A DNA stretch of 64,000 bases from Zhengitettix transpicula (Eukaryota > Arthropoda > Insecta > Orthoptera > Tetrigidae): assembly GCA_037074705.1 (NCBI GenBank), contig CM073593.1:57293501-57357500 (forward strand). The letters run 5' to 3'. The notes beneath the pieces are model-generated. The model did not search any database. It was not told where the DNA came from and saw only the letters and a list, made by a program, of their open reading frames with translations. Positions within the stretch are counted from its first letter, which is position 1; the number at the start of each line of letters is the position of its first letter. Shown in pieces: positions 11,240 through 22,739 of this stretch. A program made the translations under genes and the position numbers.

Positions 11240-12850
11240 TAAAAAAAATGTTCATCAAATTTAAAAAATATGTTTATGAATTAAGAATCATTATTGAAAG
11301 CACAAGATTTTGATATTGAATATATACCTGGATGCTCTACACCGCGGCATCGAAATTTAGATAATTTTGTTTGGTAACGCGCCAAAATGGTGGATTGACT
11401 CCCGTGGCTAGCAGCGAGCTGGAGCTGCTATAAATTGGCCGACGCAGCTGCTACGTTTTTCTGTTAAACTCAGCCGTATTTCATATTCTGCATAGTGCAT
11501 TTGATGTTGTGTCTGTATGACTGGTTGGTCTTATTTTCTTCGCATCGTTGCGTTAGTTACATCAGGTCAGTTGAATGTTGTGCTTCGATGCGACTGTCTT
11601 TCGAGTTACACAAAGAACGTTAACGCCATTGGCTATGGTCACTTGCTTGTGTATGAAGACAAAGGCGTAGGATCGTAAGCCAATGTGTGCTACAACAAGG
11701 ATCTAACTAGTACGCTTCTGCAAAGCAGTGTTTTACCTTCAAAGAATTTAGTGCAGCGAATCCTACTTTTTGCTAGAGTAACATGTCAAAGGCTGGTATA
11801 GGCCTCAGGAGTCTTGATATGTCCGCGACTAAAACACTGACAAAAGCCTTTTATCTAAGATAACTCTGCCAGTAAATCGTATGGTGCCTTTGTGTCTGAC
11901 TGGAGAAAAGTGGAGAAGAGTGCTGAATTTAAGGTTTTAAGTGCGGTTGTTCCTGAGAGACTTGGCAACAATCATATTTTTCGCACTTGATACGTTCGCC
12001 AGTTGGGTGGTCCTCCAAACCAGCTTTGTATTTTTCCACGTAGGATACATTTTTGATCCAGCCGGGCCGGAGATTAATGCAATTTTTCTCCTAATTATTA
12101 AATTGTAATTATCTGAAGAGATCCTAAACTTAGGAAGAAACGTCGGTGATATAATAAAATTTTATCTAAAAAAATTGTTACCATTGAATAAGTTGAATTT
12201 TTCTGAGTTATATGGCCATCTGAGTTATACCTAAAATTTTTTTAATGAGTTTAAAGAAGCTGCCTAACAAACTAAATATAAATAAAAACCGTGAAAAAGA
12301 GCGGGGAAAATGAATTATTTATTAATTGAATCACAAGAGATTTTGATACCATTCATTGTATGCTGATTGCATGTGTTTATCTTTTGTGTAATGCTTTAGA
12401 ATGATTATTACCTGAAAGTGGGAAACTCTGATGTGTTTTAAATAAGAAATGAACAATTTTTGGGACTGTTTTACGTGATTTTTTTAAAAATTTTGTTATT
12501 ATGCTTAAAAATATCTACCCTCCGAGAACGTATAGATACGAATAGAGAAATATTTCCAGGCCACTGATCGTATTTTTTATGTGATTTCTAGATTGCATAA
12601 CAGTGAAAGATGGGGATATGTTAATTGTTATATGTAATTGTACTATGTCAACCAGATCGAAATTACTTCTGCTCATTTTTACGAAGAGACAGCGTCCTAC
12701 ATCTTCTAAGCGGTTGTAGAAGGTAATTGGTACGATAAACCAAAAGCTGTGAATTTTGGTAATGCAATGTTTAAATAGTAGAGGAATTTGTGTTCTAGCG
12801 CGATACATCATGTAGCATGAACTGTTGCGACGGACGTTGGTAGAAACTTA
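11240..12850. other. Noncoding DNA; no gene recognised
   Basis: 11340-12080 is somewhat GC-richer than its flanks and may be old transposon sequence, but no coding motif survives. 12080-12850 is AT-rich. A minus-strand frame at 12515-12811 (98 codons) has no motif I recognise and low-complexity amino-acid use. No intact RNA gene or inverted repeat was seen. Confidence 0.55.
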
Positions 12851-12919
12851 GTTTACACTTTAGACTGAAATTTGAATATTAATTTTTTTGGGGTATAGCG
12901 ATATGCAGTACCGCTTTCG

Positions 12920-13245
12920 TCCAGTTTGAAGCGGTTCCGATATGCAGGCTTGTACGGAGAATCGAACACACATGGACGGACGGACAGTCGGACGGGCGCA
13001 GACGTCAGACCCGGGCAAGGTCGCCGCTGTTTTCCTCGCTCCACGTGCAAGGACGTGACAGTCGCAAGGTTGAGAAAATCAACCTCAGCCCCGGGGACTC
13101 CTTCCCTGATTTCCTGTCGTCGCGTCCTTGTCGTCGCATAAAATACCACCGTTCACCCCTTAGTGCCTGGAACATCGATACGTCGGAGTTGCGAGTCATT
13201 TATAATTCAGGGAGGCGGAGATCTGAATAGTAACGGACTGTTGCA
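12920..13245. promoter_or_regulatory. CpG-rich islet with frames open on both strands (candidate promoter/5' exon or transposon piece)
   Basis: CpG-dense block including GACGGACGGACAGTCGGACG, CCCGGGCAAGG, CCACGTGCAAGGACGTGACA and CGTCGTCGCGTCC motifs. Four overlapping frames are open through it on both strands (12853-13149 and 13005-13199 on -, 12926-13141 and 13045-13230 on +), which is what unselected GC-rich DNA gives, so none is called coding. A CACGTG E-box lies at 13042-13047. Function cannot be decided from sequence alone. Confidence 0.3.
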
Positions 13246-13489
13246 AAACGCAGGACACGATCGGGACACAATAATGGTAATGGATGCTAACTCATAAGAA
13301 TTATCCTCGACAGAAAAATATTAATATATTTTACCTTTACTAAATATGGCAAAGTAAAATACAATACTGAAGGAACACATACTTGAACTTAAACTTAACA
13401 ATGAATCAATTTGTGCATGTTAGCGCCGGTTTAATAGTGTAAGATGACGTCGCACTCTGGTATAGTACCGTCTCATCAATAACTTTCCT

Positions 13490-13757
13490 GAGCAATAATA
13501 TACTATATTTTATATAGTTTACTTCTGACTACTGTATAGTGTATTTTATATTTAAAAAATTCAATGCAGGCTTCGACTACAAAGAAAATACAAACTGTAA
13601 ATTTTAAATAATATATATTTTTTAAACAATAAATTTTCAATAATATATTTCATATAGTTTACCTCTGAATGTTTACTGTATAGTGTATTCTAATTTAAAA
13701 AATTCAGTGCAGGCTTCGACTACAAAGAAAATACAAAATGTAAATTTTTAAATAATA
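13490..13757. repeat. Tandem duplication, period about 143 bp
   Basis: Two adjacent copies share TATAGTTTAC, CTGTATAGTGTATT, AAAAAATTCA and GCAGGCTTCGACTACAAAG in the same order. The GCAGGCTTCGACTAC anchor starts at 13566 and again at 13709, giving a 143-bp period. Divergence is low to moderate (for example TCAATGCAGG against TCAGTGCAGG). No coding frame or ribozyme-like core is visible in the unit. Confidence 0.85.
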
Positions 13758-13759
13758 TT

Positions 13760-14370
13760 TACGAAAAGTCCGTATTTTTGTTACTTCGCATTGCACAGAC
13801 CGGAAAATTAGGACACTAGAAAGCTATTTTACTTCTGGACATTTTTACAAACATTCAAAACTGAAGTAAACCTTCCTTACTAAACCGAGCTTACCCGACC
13901 TCCAACCCGAATATAAGCGCATACACAAATTCACAGGAACCACGTATTGCATTATAGATAGATTTATTTAATTCCATTAAGAAAATCCCGGTGGCAATGT
14001 TTAAAATTGAAACATGAACGTAAAATAAATATGAAAAAAGAATTTCCATTACACTTATAAAACCACTTCACTTAATATAAGAAGCATTAACCAACATTAA
14101 GACAATGAATAGTACTGCTCTTCACCGCAATGCTTTACGGATTAAACTAAATTTAAAAACCATACCCTTATTAATATATTATTTTATTTTCGACTTCACT
14201 CAATTTAATAATAGAAATCTTATTAATTTTTCAATAAATCCCTATCGTAATTATAGATTTCATGATACAATATATATATTTTATATATCACCGGATATCG
14301 ACGTAAATATACCGTCTTCGCGCATCACCGGTGACAATTTTACCTTCCTCTAAGACATTTTCATGTTCAG
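13760..14370. other. AT-rich DNA, no gene recognised
   Basis: A frame at 14105-14353 (+, 82 codons) is rich in Asn, Ile, Phe and Tyr, as expected for chance translation of AT-rich DNA, and has no motif I recognise. Nothing else is supported. Confidence 0.6.
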
Positions 14371-14394
14371 ACATAAATAAAAAATTTACGACTG

Positions 14395-14680
14395 ATTGAA
14401 AAATTAATAATAAGAAGATAGCCAAAAATACACAAAAGAAGTGCTAATATAAATACCACGCAACGTTTCTGCAAATGTTGTTCCTTTCTTCAGGTGCAGA
14501 AGAAACGTAAGAGCCTTGGCTTTTGACTTTTGTCGACTGACTTGTGCAGTTGTCTCTCTCGAGGCTCTTACGTTTTTTCTGTACCTGAAGAAAGGAACAA
14601 GGCTTCCAGAAACGTTGTGTGGGATTTATATTATCACTTCATTTGTCTGTTTCCGGCTATCTTTATTATTCTTCACGTTC
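14395..14680. repeat. Long inverted repeat with a hammerhead-ribozyme-like motif in each arm
   Basis: Arms of about 120 bp (14395-14515 and 14562-14680) are inverted copies separated by about 46 bp; the left arm reads AATATAAATACCACGCAACG and the right arm is its near-complement. Each arm, read inward to outward, carries CTGAAGA, a stem II and GAAACG. On the + strand CTGAAGA is at 14585-14591, stem II GGAA/TTCC at 14594-14597 and 14604-14607, and GAAA at 14609-14612, followed by a short ACG/TGT stem III. On the - strand CTGAAGA is at 14493-14487 and GAAA at 14469-14466. The core base before GA differs from CTGATGA, and the residue at the predicted cleavage site is G, so present-day activity is doubtful. 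Diverged relatives occur at 22740-22830 and 46859-46945. Confidence 0.65.
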
Positions 14681-15648
14681 AGATACTTCCGTAAAGAAGT
14701 TCTGGGTTAATTTGGTGCAATTAACTCAATTGTTCACTCAATGTTATTACATTGTTTCCAATTTGTTTTAATCCTCCTACATGTACTTCTTCCATGACCG
14801 TGTGTTACATTCTGATCAGACTAATCAAGGATTAGAGCTTCCTCAATAAATATTAATGGCTACTTTTTCGTTCCGGCACATGAATGTGTTGTCATGCCTC
14901 TGTATATATTTTCATGTTTATATAACATGCAACATTTCATTATACACAGCTGCTTTTCCAATAACGCAGACTTTTTTACTTTATTTTGTAATTATTTAGA
15001 TGAGTTCATGATAATCGTTTTTTTTAATATCTGAAGTTTCGTTCAATTGTTATTTGTTACTACATTTTTTGCGTGAACATTATTCTTCAAGTGAGGACAA
15101 AAACAAATAATAAATATTCTAATCTAATCAGTTCAGTCTCGACATTGATTGCAACAATAACCGGTATTTTATGTTCCGGGCTCTACACTTATGTTGTATA
15201 GAAATAATACTGGGATTGTTTAATTTGGTCCCATATTTTACGTAAGAAGCAAATATGTTGTATATAGACGCCTGAAGCAGATGCATTGTTTTTATTAATG
15301 GGCAGACACAGTTTCATAAATAAATATAATAAATATCATTACAAATTTTTCTAATTTCAAATAAACGCATTAAAATATTTCTGATCAGTATTTTAAATAG
15401 TATGGACTCCCCGTAAATTGTTTGAGTTGATATGAAAATTAAATTTGTGTATTTTTTTTTACCTGAGTAATTTCCTTTAAACTTTAAAATTCCTTGCTAT
15501 CGTGGATAATATATGTACTGCGATGTATCAACGAGTAGAAAACAAAGCGGAAAGTGTTTGACTTCTGTCACATTGATTTACAGTCCAAATATTTGCATGA
15601 AGTAATTTTTTAAGGAAAGGAAAACACAGAAACTGAAATAAGGAGATA

Positions 15649-15897
15649 ATGAAAACTATACTGATGTTAACTTCGGAACTATTCTACGTGTTGCAGTTAC
15701 CGTACATTCACCTTGAAGTGTATTCTCACGTGTTGGAAAAAACTAAAACTGGATCAACTCATGTGCGGAAGGTGATCAGTGATGCATCAGCGTGTTTAAT
15801 TACATTTCTCTTGAAATTGAAAAGCATAGATACAGATGTTGTTGGAATCCTATGGCTATGTATTATTGTAGCGGGCTTCTGTACTCTGATGGAATAA
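15649..15897 (+). other. Unrecognised 82-codon open frame
   Basis: An ATG-led frame with balanced composition (Leu, Val, Thr, Ser, Cys), ending TAA-like at 15895-15897. It lies just upstream of a possible mariner relic and could be degraded transposon sequence. It has no signal peptide I would defend; the C-terminal LWLCIIVAGFCTLM stretch is hydrophobic enough for one membrane segment. No homology recognised. Confidence 0.2.
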
Positions 15898-15914
15898 GAG
15901 ACTTTTAGAAGGTC

Positions 15915-16570
15915 GAGCCTGTGAAAGGTCAACTACGTATGTAGACAGTCTAAAAAAACGTTGAAAATTTCTAGAAACCGTTCGTGCTGTTGATGAAATG
16001 TTTCACATACACACATAATGTGTTCGACTCATTAAAGACACGTTTGGACCCTGAGGAAAAGTGGTACCGAACGTTTCTCAGATTTTGAAGGAAACGAGAA
16101 ATGAAATTCGTTGTGAGGTTATGAAACAGGTAATATGGAAATCCAGGCATTGAGAAACACCAACTTCCTCAAAAGCTATGCGTGGTTCTAAGTTATGACA
16201 GAATGGGTATCCAAGGATCAAAAACCTCAACCAACAATAAAGGAAACAAGGTGTGGAAAAAATTCGTACTCGTTTCAGAAAGAAGTAGTCTGAATAGTGG
16301 AAGAATTGGCGGATCTTTCAGCAAGACAGTGCCTTAACAGTCAACTTTCGGCAAAAAATGGAACAAAATCCTTCAACAGCCTCCCTATTTTCCAGAAACG
16401 TGTGATTTAAAATCAAGTTGGTGTTAAAAGTGATCCATTTTTCAACATTGTAAAGGTTTCAAGAGAAATCACTTCAAGGAAAGAAACTCTACGAGGATTT
16501 CTACTTGAAGGCGTCCACCAGTAATTGTATACTAAAGGTTAAAAACCAAAGTTGGACTAACCGGTCCGTC
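15915..16570 (+). pseudogene. Possible decayed mariner/Tc1-type transposase relic
   Basis: Two short motifs in different frames resemble the catalytic end of mariner transposases: FQQDSA (16315-16332; family xQQDNAPxH) and PPYFPETCD (about 16380-16406; family PPYSPDLAPCD, whose last D is catalytic). They are about 65 bp apart, shorter than the 80-90 bp usual in intact genes. The rest of the block is less AT-rich than its surroundings and interrupted by stops and frameshifts. No TIR pair was located. The match is suggestive only. Confidence 0.35.
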
Positions 16571-16574
16571 ATTT

Positions 16575-17760
16575 CATGGTCAACGCCTGTATTAGTTTAA
16601 AATTCTAGTCGTAATGTTTTGAATATAACAAGTATATATTGGATTACGATAGAAAAAAGTTTTGATGAAGGGTCAGGGTTTGTAGAAGGAAACTAAAGTT
16701 CCGTTTAGCAGTTAATTACTACATATTTCAGTGATAACGAGGTGACGAATAAAAAAGGACAGACAAATCACCATTTAAACAAAAACGTATACTTTGTATT
16801 GGATAAAGTAAGTTTAATCGAAAATGTTTGAAATTTGAAGTTGCATCACGAGTTGTAATTAATCAATTTCGCGTCCACAAAGAAACTCATAATCGGGCAA
16901 TAATTACAACGTTGATTGAGTTAATTCACGTGTAATTTGAATTAGTAGAGATTATAGTGACCCACAAAATACTGATTGATTTGCCGTCAGTTTAAACGCC
17001 ATTTGTCATTAACGTTTATTGATGAAGGTGTGAGTTGGTTACCAGAAAATAAAAATGCTTGTAATCAAACGTGGTGAAATTATCCGTCTCGGGCAGCAGA
17101 TCGTAATCATTGACGCCATTTTAAACTGCGTGGTTGTCAAGAACGTTCTATCGGGCTCATCGTAGTGATGGTCCAGACATGAAGACGCGGTGCTGTAACC
17201 AACCGATCAGAGAAAAGGCAGAGGATATAAATTAAACAATGCTAGTGCTAAAGATTTTTCGCGATATGAGAAGCTAATATATAAAAAGAATTACGACGTA
17301 AGTCAGGCGCAAGGGAGTAGATGGGCTTGTAACGAATTTCAAGGAAATGAAACTGTTTCATCAATAGACAATAAAAAATTTTCAACACAGGAAAACTCTG
17401 TAAAATTCGCAGTTTTACCCAGATCAACCTTGACTTTTAGCCCGTATTATTTTTTACCTCATTTTCTTCGTGTAGGTAATTATTATTGAGGTATATTTCT
17501 CTGGTGACGTAATTTATTGCATTGTACACAATCCACACCTCTACACGTTCAACAAAAGTTTCAAAAGAGGTATGATTTATTGATAAGTAAAACATGAGGT
17601 ACAGAGGAAGACATAAGAAATCTCAAATGAAAGGGGAAATGACATATTACTGAAAGAAAAGCCGCTTGGTTAAAAACAATCATGGAGACGTTCCTTCCAT
17701 GGTTCGTACAAGGACACTGAGAAGGCGGTGTGATCTCACAGTTGAGAAATCATCGCGTTT
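16575..17760. other. Noncoding DNA, no gene recognised
   Basis: Mixed composition with short GC-richer patches, for example near 17060-17220. No open frame over 60 codons, no recognised motif and no inverted repeat. Probably old transposon debris and intergenic DNA. Confidence 0.5.
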
Positions 17761-17782
17761 TTATTTCAGGAACGCTTGAGTG

Positions 17783-17997
17783 CTACCTGATGCAGGTTTT
17801 TCTAGGGGTTTCTCTGCATTTCTTTAGGCGAATGCCGGGTAGGATCCTTAAAATATAGTCTGGGGGCCCTTGCTAACCCTTGGCTACCTTCCTCTACCCT
17901 TCCACATCCCCCCATTCAAATCCCTTCCTATGCTATTAAAGGAGAGTTGCCCAAAGTGGATTACCCTCATGTAGCCTGTTGCCCTAAAAAAAATAAA
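17783..17997 (+). mobile_element. RP-family retroposon, copy 4a (3' half with A-tail)
   Basis: Plus-strand 3' half of the RP element, from CTACCTGATGCAGG at 17783 to GTTGCCCTAAAAAAAATAAA at about 17997. The 5' half is absent upstream, so on its own this is a typical 5'-truncated insertion. The missing middle of the element occurs directly after it as copy 4b, giving a permuted order. Confidence 0.8.
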
Positions 17998-18004
17998 GGG
18001 GGAA

Positions 18005-18133
18005 CTCGGGGTCACATACCTTGGGCATACGGTAAGAGTTATTCGCTGTTCCCCTTATAACAGTCGGCAATCTGCCTCCTAAACTGGACGAGGCGCGGAG
18101 AAACTCCTCTCCCGCTTTCGGAAGGGTGTGAGA
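18005..18133 (+). mobile_element. RP-family retroposon, copy 4b (internal segment, out of order)
   Basis: Begins at the GGGGTCACA block that lies about 180 bp into a full-length copy, runs through TTGGGCATACGGTAAGAG, CTGCCTCCTAAACTGG and CTCCTCTCCCGC, and ends near GGAAGGGTGTGAGA. It sits downstream of the element's 3' end (copy 4a) in the same orientation. An internal deletion removes the AATGCTGCGTCC block. It lacks both family termini. Confidence 0.75.
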
Positions 18134-18477
18134 CGATTAGAGCCTATCACGTCTCTTTATTTCTATAAAATATAATGCATTAGATATTTATTTCACTCTT
18201 ACCAAATCAAATAATATAATTAAGCTCAGTCGCGCGGTATAAGTCAGCGCCTCTTGTGGCAGGTTTGGTACCAACGTTACTTGCATGACACGTTTGGCCT
18301 TTATAGTGTCTCGTTTATTAATAAAAAGAGGTTTTAGAGGTAACTCACGTTTTATGTGCATGAATTGTAAATATTAGTGTTTGTTGTTTAACAATTAAAA
18401 ACATTAGAGGAAAAAATTATATTATCTCAACCATCAGGTGTTTTGCCCCGTCGCTTGTACGTAACATTCAGTTCATT

Positions 18478-18960
18478 TCAAATTATTAACCACAAATTCT
18501 TAAACACTCGTATTTCTAACGCAAGACTCCAGCCACATGTCAAGTATCTAATGTCAAGGATACTCTCGTGGAAAAACAAAAACGCACAAATGAGTTTGTG
18601 AGATGGGAGGATAGGGTGAATATGGAATTGTGTGTCAGTTGGACAATGCGTCTGAGGTTTCGACACAATGGTGACCTTCATCAGACGATTTCCCTGAGCA
18701 AACACGGTTCCGGACGTCATTCGTGTTCAGGATGTTAGTTCGTAGCAGCACACACCAGCACTCGGCCTTCACATAACAAGAACCAAACCAACAACTTCAG
18801 TCCCTGGTCTCCATAGAACTGCTTTGTTCGCTGTTTCCTTAACGAACGAAAGTAAAACATGATCGGTTCTGGGAAACACTGACGATTATCTGCACAGATA
18901 CTAAAGCTTTGGGGTTCACTTGACAATCCTAATCGGACGCAAAGATTAAACGCGATAGGA
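18478..18960 (-). other. GC-richer minus-strand block with hammerhead-like core at 18658-18684
   Basis: On the - strand CTGATGA (18684-18678) is followed by AGGTCACCATTGTGTC and GAAA (18661-18658). The intervening bases can form a partly paired stem II (CAC/GTG flanking CATT). A 7-bp inverted pair CGTCTGA/TCAGACG brackets the core, which overlaps the CTGA and could instead form a simple hairpin. Two minus-strand frames (18735-18926 and 18478-18720) read through the block, but I recognise no domain. The CTGATGA...GAAA combination is intact, but stem I/III pairing is unconvincing, so this is a weaker ribozyme candidate. Confidence 0.35.
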
Positions 18961-19192
18961 AAAAAAGATCAGTTGGCTGACAGTTTCGGTAAAGCTTATT
19001 CTTTTGTTTTTAGAATAATGAAATTGTTCCTATATTGTAGATGGTCGAATTTTGTATTTATTTAGAGCATAACTTGATTGGTTGAGGAGATTGAATCATT
19101 GTTCATAAGTTTAAAATATTCAAACGAGGGACAACGAAAAAAAAACAAAATTTTGATGCAAACTTCAAGCTGACATTAAATAAATTTTAATT

Positions 19193-19193
<1 letters not shown>

Positions 19194-19238
<45 letters not shown>
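19194..19238. repeat. (AT)n microsatellite
   Basis: About 22 uninterrupted AT units, long enough to be polymorphic. Confidence 0.97.
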
Positions 19239-19239
<1 letters not shown>

Positions 19240-19506
19240 CTAATTATTTGCATCAGTATACATTAAATGAATAATGAAGGCTAGAAGTAAACAGACAATT
19301 AAATTGTATTATTATTAATCATTTAAAATTAATTTTAGACAAAGACAGCTAAGCACATTTTATTAGTGTCCAAACAGACACTGATTTATTAAGTCATATT
19401 TATAATATTTTAATCCAACTTTCAAGTCATTGCTAACAATGTCCACCAATTATCTTTTTTATTTAGGCTTGTCTTTATAATATTTTTGAACTCAATAAAT
19501 CAATTG

Positions 19507-19756
19507 TTGACCTTATACAGACACTTTATTTTTTTGTTTATATCTAAACGACGTTTCGATACATGTTCGTATCTTAAAGAGGAGGTATTTTCAAACGATT
19601 ATTATATTGACTAATTACACAAAGTAAACATAGACAAACTAAAGTAAACAAAAAGTCGAACAACTTATTATTACAAACTAGCACTGAAAACAATTAAAAT
19701 GTTACGAAACCGTTATGATATAAATAGAAAAAAAATAAAGTGTATGTATAAGGTCA
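19507..19756. repeat. Inverted repeat (29-bp arms) enclosing a decayed hammerhead-like motif
   Basis: Arms at 19507-19535 (TTGACCTTATACAGACACTT and on) and 19728-19756 are complementary with one mismatch. Just inside the left arm, the - strand reads GATAC-6 nt-GTATC-GAAACGTCG (stem II at 19558-19573, GAAA at 19557-19554). This is the same stem II geometry, 5 bp with a 6-nt loop, as in the 29.8 kb element. The CTGATGA segment has changed to CTCTTTA, so the core is dead. The arms and the position of the motif match the 29.8 kb element in layout and partly in sequence (CAGACA...TTTATTTTT), so the two are relatives. Confidence 0.6.
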
Positions 19757-19759
19757 ATA

Positions 19760-22735
19760 AATGCTGTATTAATTCAAATCAGACGTAGAATAAAAACTTT
19801 TTGTACTCAAGTTAATATATTTGTATTTAATAGCATTATAGGATTCAAACTGAATTAAGTAAATTACGATTTTTACTCATAGAAATGAATTTGAACGATT
19901 AGTCTGAAAAAAAATACAAATACTGCAAATTTAGATAAATTGATTTAAGAAAGTAGAGTTTTTTATTAATAGATTTTTTACATTTGAGGAGTGAAGTGTC
20001 TTAGATAATGAAAATGTGTTACATATTCACTTATACTGATCGGAAGTTTTTATTTTCAGGAAATAGACAGTGACGCGACTGGCGGAATATTTTTGTTTGC
20101 TATGAAATACTTTAATTTAAATATAAATAAATGTGTGACTTTAATCATATGTTACAAGCTTAATAATAATGTTACAATCTTAATAAAAGTTAATAAATAA
20201 ATTCGTCTCATACTTTTGTTTATACTTTCTTATACTGTACTGATTAGGCTTATTACTTTGTCTAAATTCAAGAGATGGTTGCTGGTTTAGACGTAGTTTA
20301 ATTTATATTTGAGTTATTGGGCACTGATAACTGATTTGTCTGTGGGTTAATATCTGACGATATAACAATCATTTGTTTAAAACCACTTAATATAGCCTTT
20401 TCAGTTGGTGGAACCAGTTGGTGATGTGTCAGTTGTTGTTAAGGTCGCCCTCAAGGAAACCTTCACACTGTGTTCTTGCTGTTCGTCCATTGTTTGTGAT
20501 ATGGAAAGGTGTGCAGTATTTATACTTAGAAATTGCTTTTGTATAAGCGGAAATTTGGCGCTGTAGCGTTTTCCTTTGCGCTATTTCCTCAATATCCTTT
20601 GGTGTGGCAGTCACAGACGTCCTTTCCTGCCTTGAAGGTTGTTTCCTCCTGACACATTAGATGTTTGCGTCATGTTTCCTGGTTCTTCGAGTTCTGCGTA
20701 ATAAATAGTGCTAACTAGTTTTGATGTGTGTTGTTGAAATTATGAGGATCATATCAAGCATACGCAGTGAACGATTAAATACTGTTATGCCACTGTTACA
20801 CCTTCTTACGAAAACCTGTGTCGTATCGGACAGAAGTATATTATCTCTGCAGAGTTTTTACTTTTAGATTTATTGATTTCATTAATTCTCTACGGAGGAA
20901 ATAAGACAAATAAAAGCACCATTAGACGGATATATACTAAAATAACAAGTAAATATATGAACTAGAGAGAGAAAAGGCACCCACAGAAAGAAGAACAATA
21001 CGGAAAATACATATAAAAATAATATATATATATATATGTATTAAGTAATACAGTTGAAAAAATATATGGAATAGGCAATTTAAATGAGGTATTAAAAATT
21101 AAATTGAAAATACGTTCGTGATAAGGAGTGAAAAGGGGAATAAATTTTTACATAAATGATAAAAAATATTTAAAATAATAATGAAAATGTGTATAACGAG
21201 AAGGCTTGGTTGCCTCATATTAATCTTTTCAAGATCGTACATTTTTCCCCCCAGTGTATTACGAGTTTTCGTAAAATCTGATTCCCCTAAATTTCCTCTT
21301 CACTGCATGCCCCAGTTAAAAGTACAATTTTTAATGAGTCTTGGCATCATCATTGTCGCAGGTTGGCAGTGATTAATCTCTTGAGGAAAAACGTTTCCAG
21401 TATCAGTCCTTGAGGTTCTGATAGGCTCTTACGAAATGCGTTGACACTACTAACATAAAAACGAAGGTTCACGCAATTGCATGTGTCCCTTACAAGATTA
21501 AAAAAGAACTTAGAATCTGAAATTAAGTGTTCTTGTTATATTAATTCCCGTCTCAACGAATTAACGTATTAACATATTAACAAGTGTTTCAGTGACTATA
21601 GTGAGATCAATTGTCCTGTTTCTTGCCTCAACTGTCGAAAATCTAAGACAGTCATTTACTGCTCTAAGAGTAATTATGACAGATTTTATTTTGAATCTAA
21701 TTATACAGGTAAATGTTTACGTATGTAAAACATATTTTTTTAAAGTAATAGATAATACTAATAACACAAACGTAAAATTTTAAAATTTTTGAATAATTAT
21801 ATTCGAAAATTGAACAGTTCAATCCGTAAAGAAATAGAACAGTATAAAATTATACATTGAAATTCTGAATCTATTGGTTTTTAAAGAAATAAGCTACCGG
21901 ACTATGCGGTTCTTCTTTTAATGCCTCCATTGGAAAACATTCTGTTAACTATTACAGTTTTTCCCCATCTCTGTTTAAAGCGTGATTTGGAAACGTCCCA
22001 TGAAAACGTAATATTAAATCGAGACAATATTTTTTATGTAGAGACGGTAGTTATAAGCATTTTACGCATCTTCACATTTTTCTCGAAAGAAAAAAATTCA
22101 CTGCAACCACATGTAAGAAATATTTACCTTCAACAATTCTCGTGTGTCCACCAAATGAACCAAATGCCCTTCCATAATTTTTTTCTGTCATTTAAATATA
22201 ATTGATACCTATAGTTTATTAAAACGTTAAGTAGATAACGTACAAACGGATTGAAAGCTTCTGTGTGAAGAAAGTGTCTACAGCATCAATTCTTAACGCC
22301 ATATACAGTAAACCTTTAACATTTAAAGTAACGAGTCCGCTACGACTCTGGAAATAGTACCGAATAATAAAATGAAGGAATGGTCACAAAAGTTTAATGC
22401 CTTCCTGAGACAATAGCCACTGAAATTCACTATGGCAAAAAGATGGCAAACACGTGCAAGGAAATATTCTGAGTCCTTGAGAGTTTCCGAATATCTTAGA
22501 GGATCATAGAGTCAGAAGCGGACTGCCGTACTATTAATTTACATGACACGTTATGTCTTTATTGAGAGCAAATTTTTTCCACCAGATATTACAGAATTAC
22601 ATAGCGCCGAATCGGCGTAATCGAACCAGAATTGATCTCGTAATTTACGGATTTAAGAGTATGCTTCGCTTTGATGTTATTATAAGTGAATAATAAAAAT
22701 TAAGGTAAGGAAAATAAATTAAATAAATAAATAGT
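19760..22735. other. AT-rich DNA with several short unrecognised frames
   Basis: Contains a short (TA)n run near 21022-21037. Frames at 20429-20614 (-, 61 codons, in a GC-richer patch at 20420-20700), 21181-21372 (+), 21592-21783 (+) and 21921-22205 (+, 94 codons) show no motif, signal or repeat that I can identify. The 20429-20614 patch has the least random composition and may be an old transposon exon. No RNA gene is supported. Confidence 0.5.
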
Positions 22736-22739
22736 AACA

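Noticed and set aside
12853..13230. Protein gene in the CpG-rich islet
   Set aside because: Four overlapping frames on both strands are equally open and none has a recognisable domain, as expected for GC-rich noncoding DNA.
21921..22205. 94-codon frame as a gene
   Set aside because: Residue mix is Phe/Ile/Asn-rich without motif or supporting splice or poly(A) signals.
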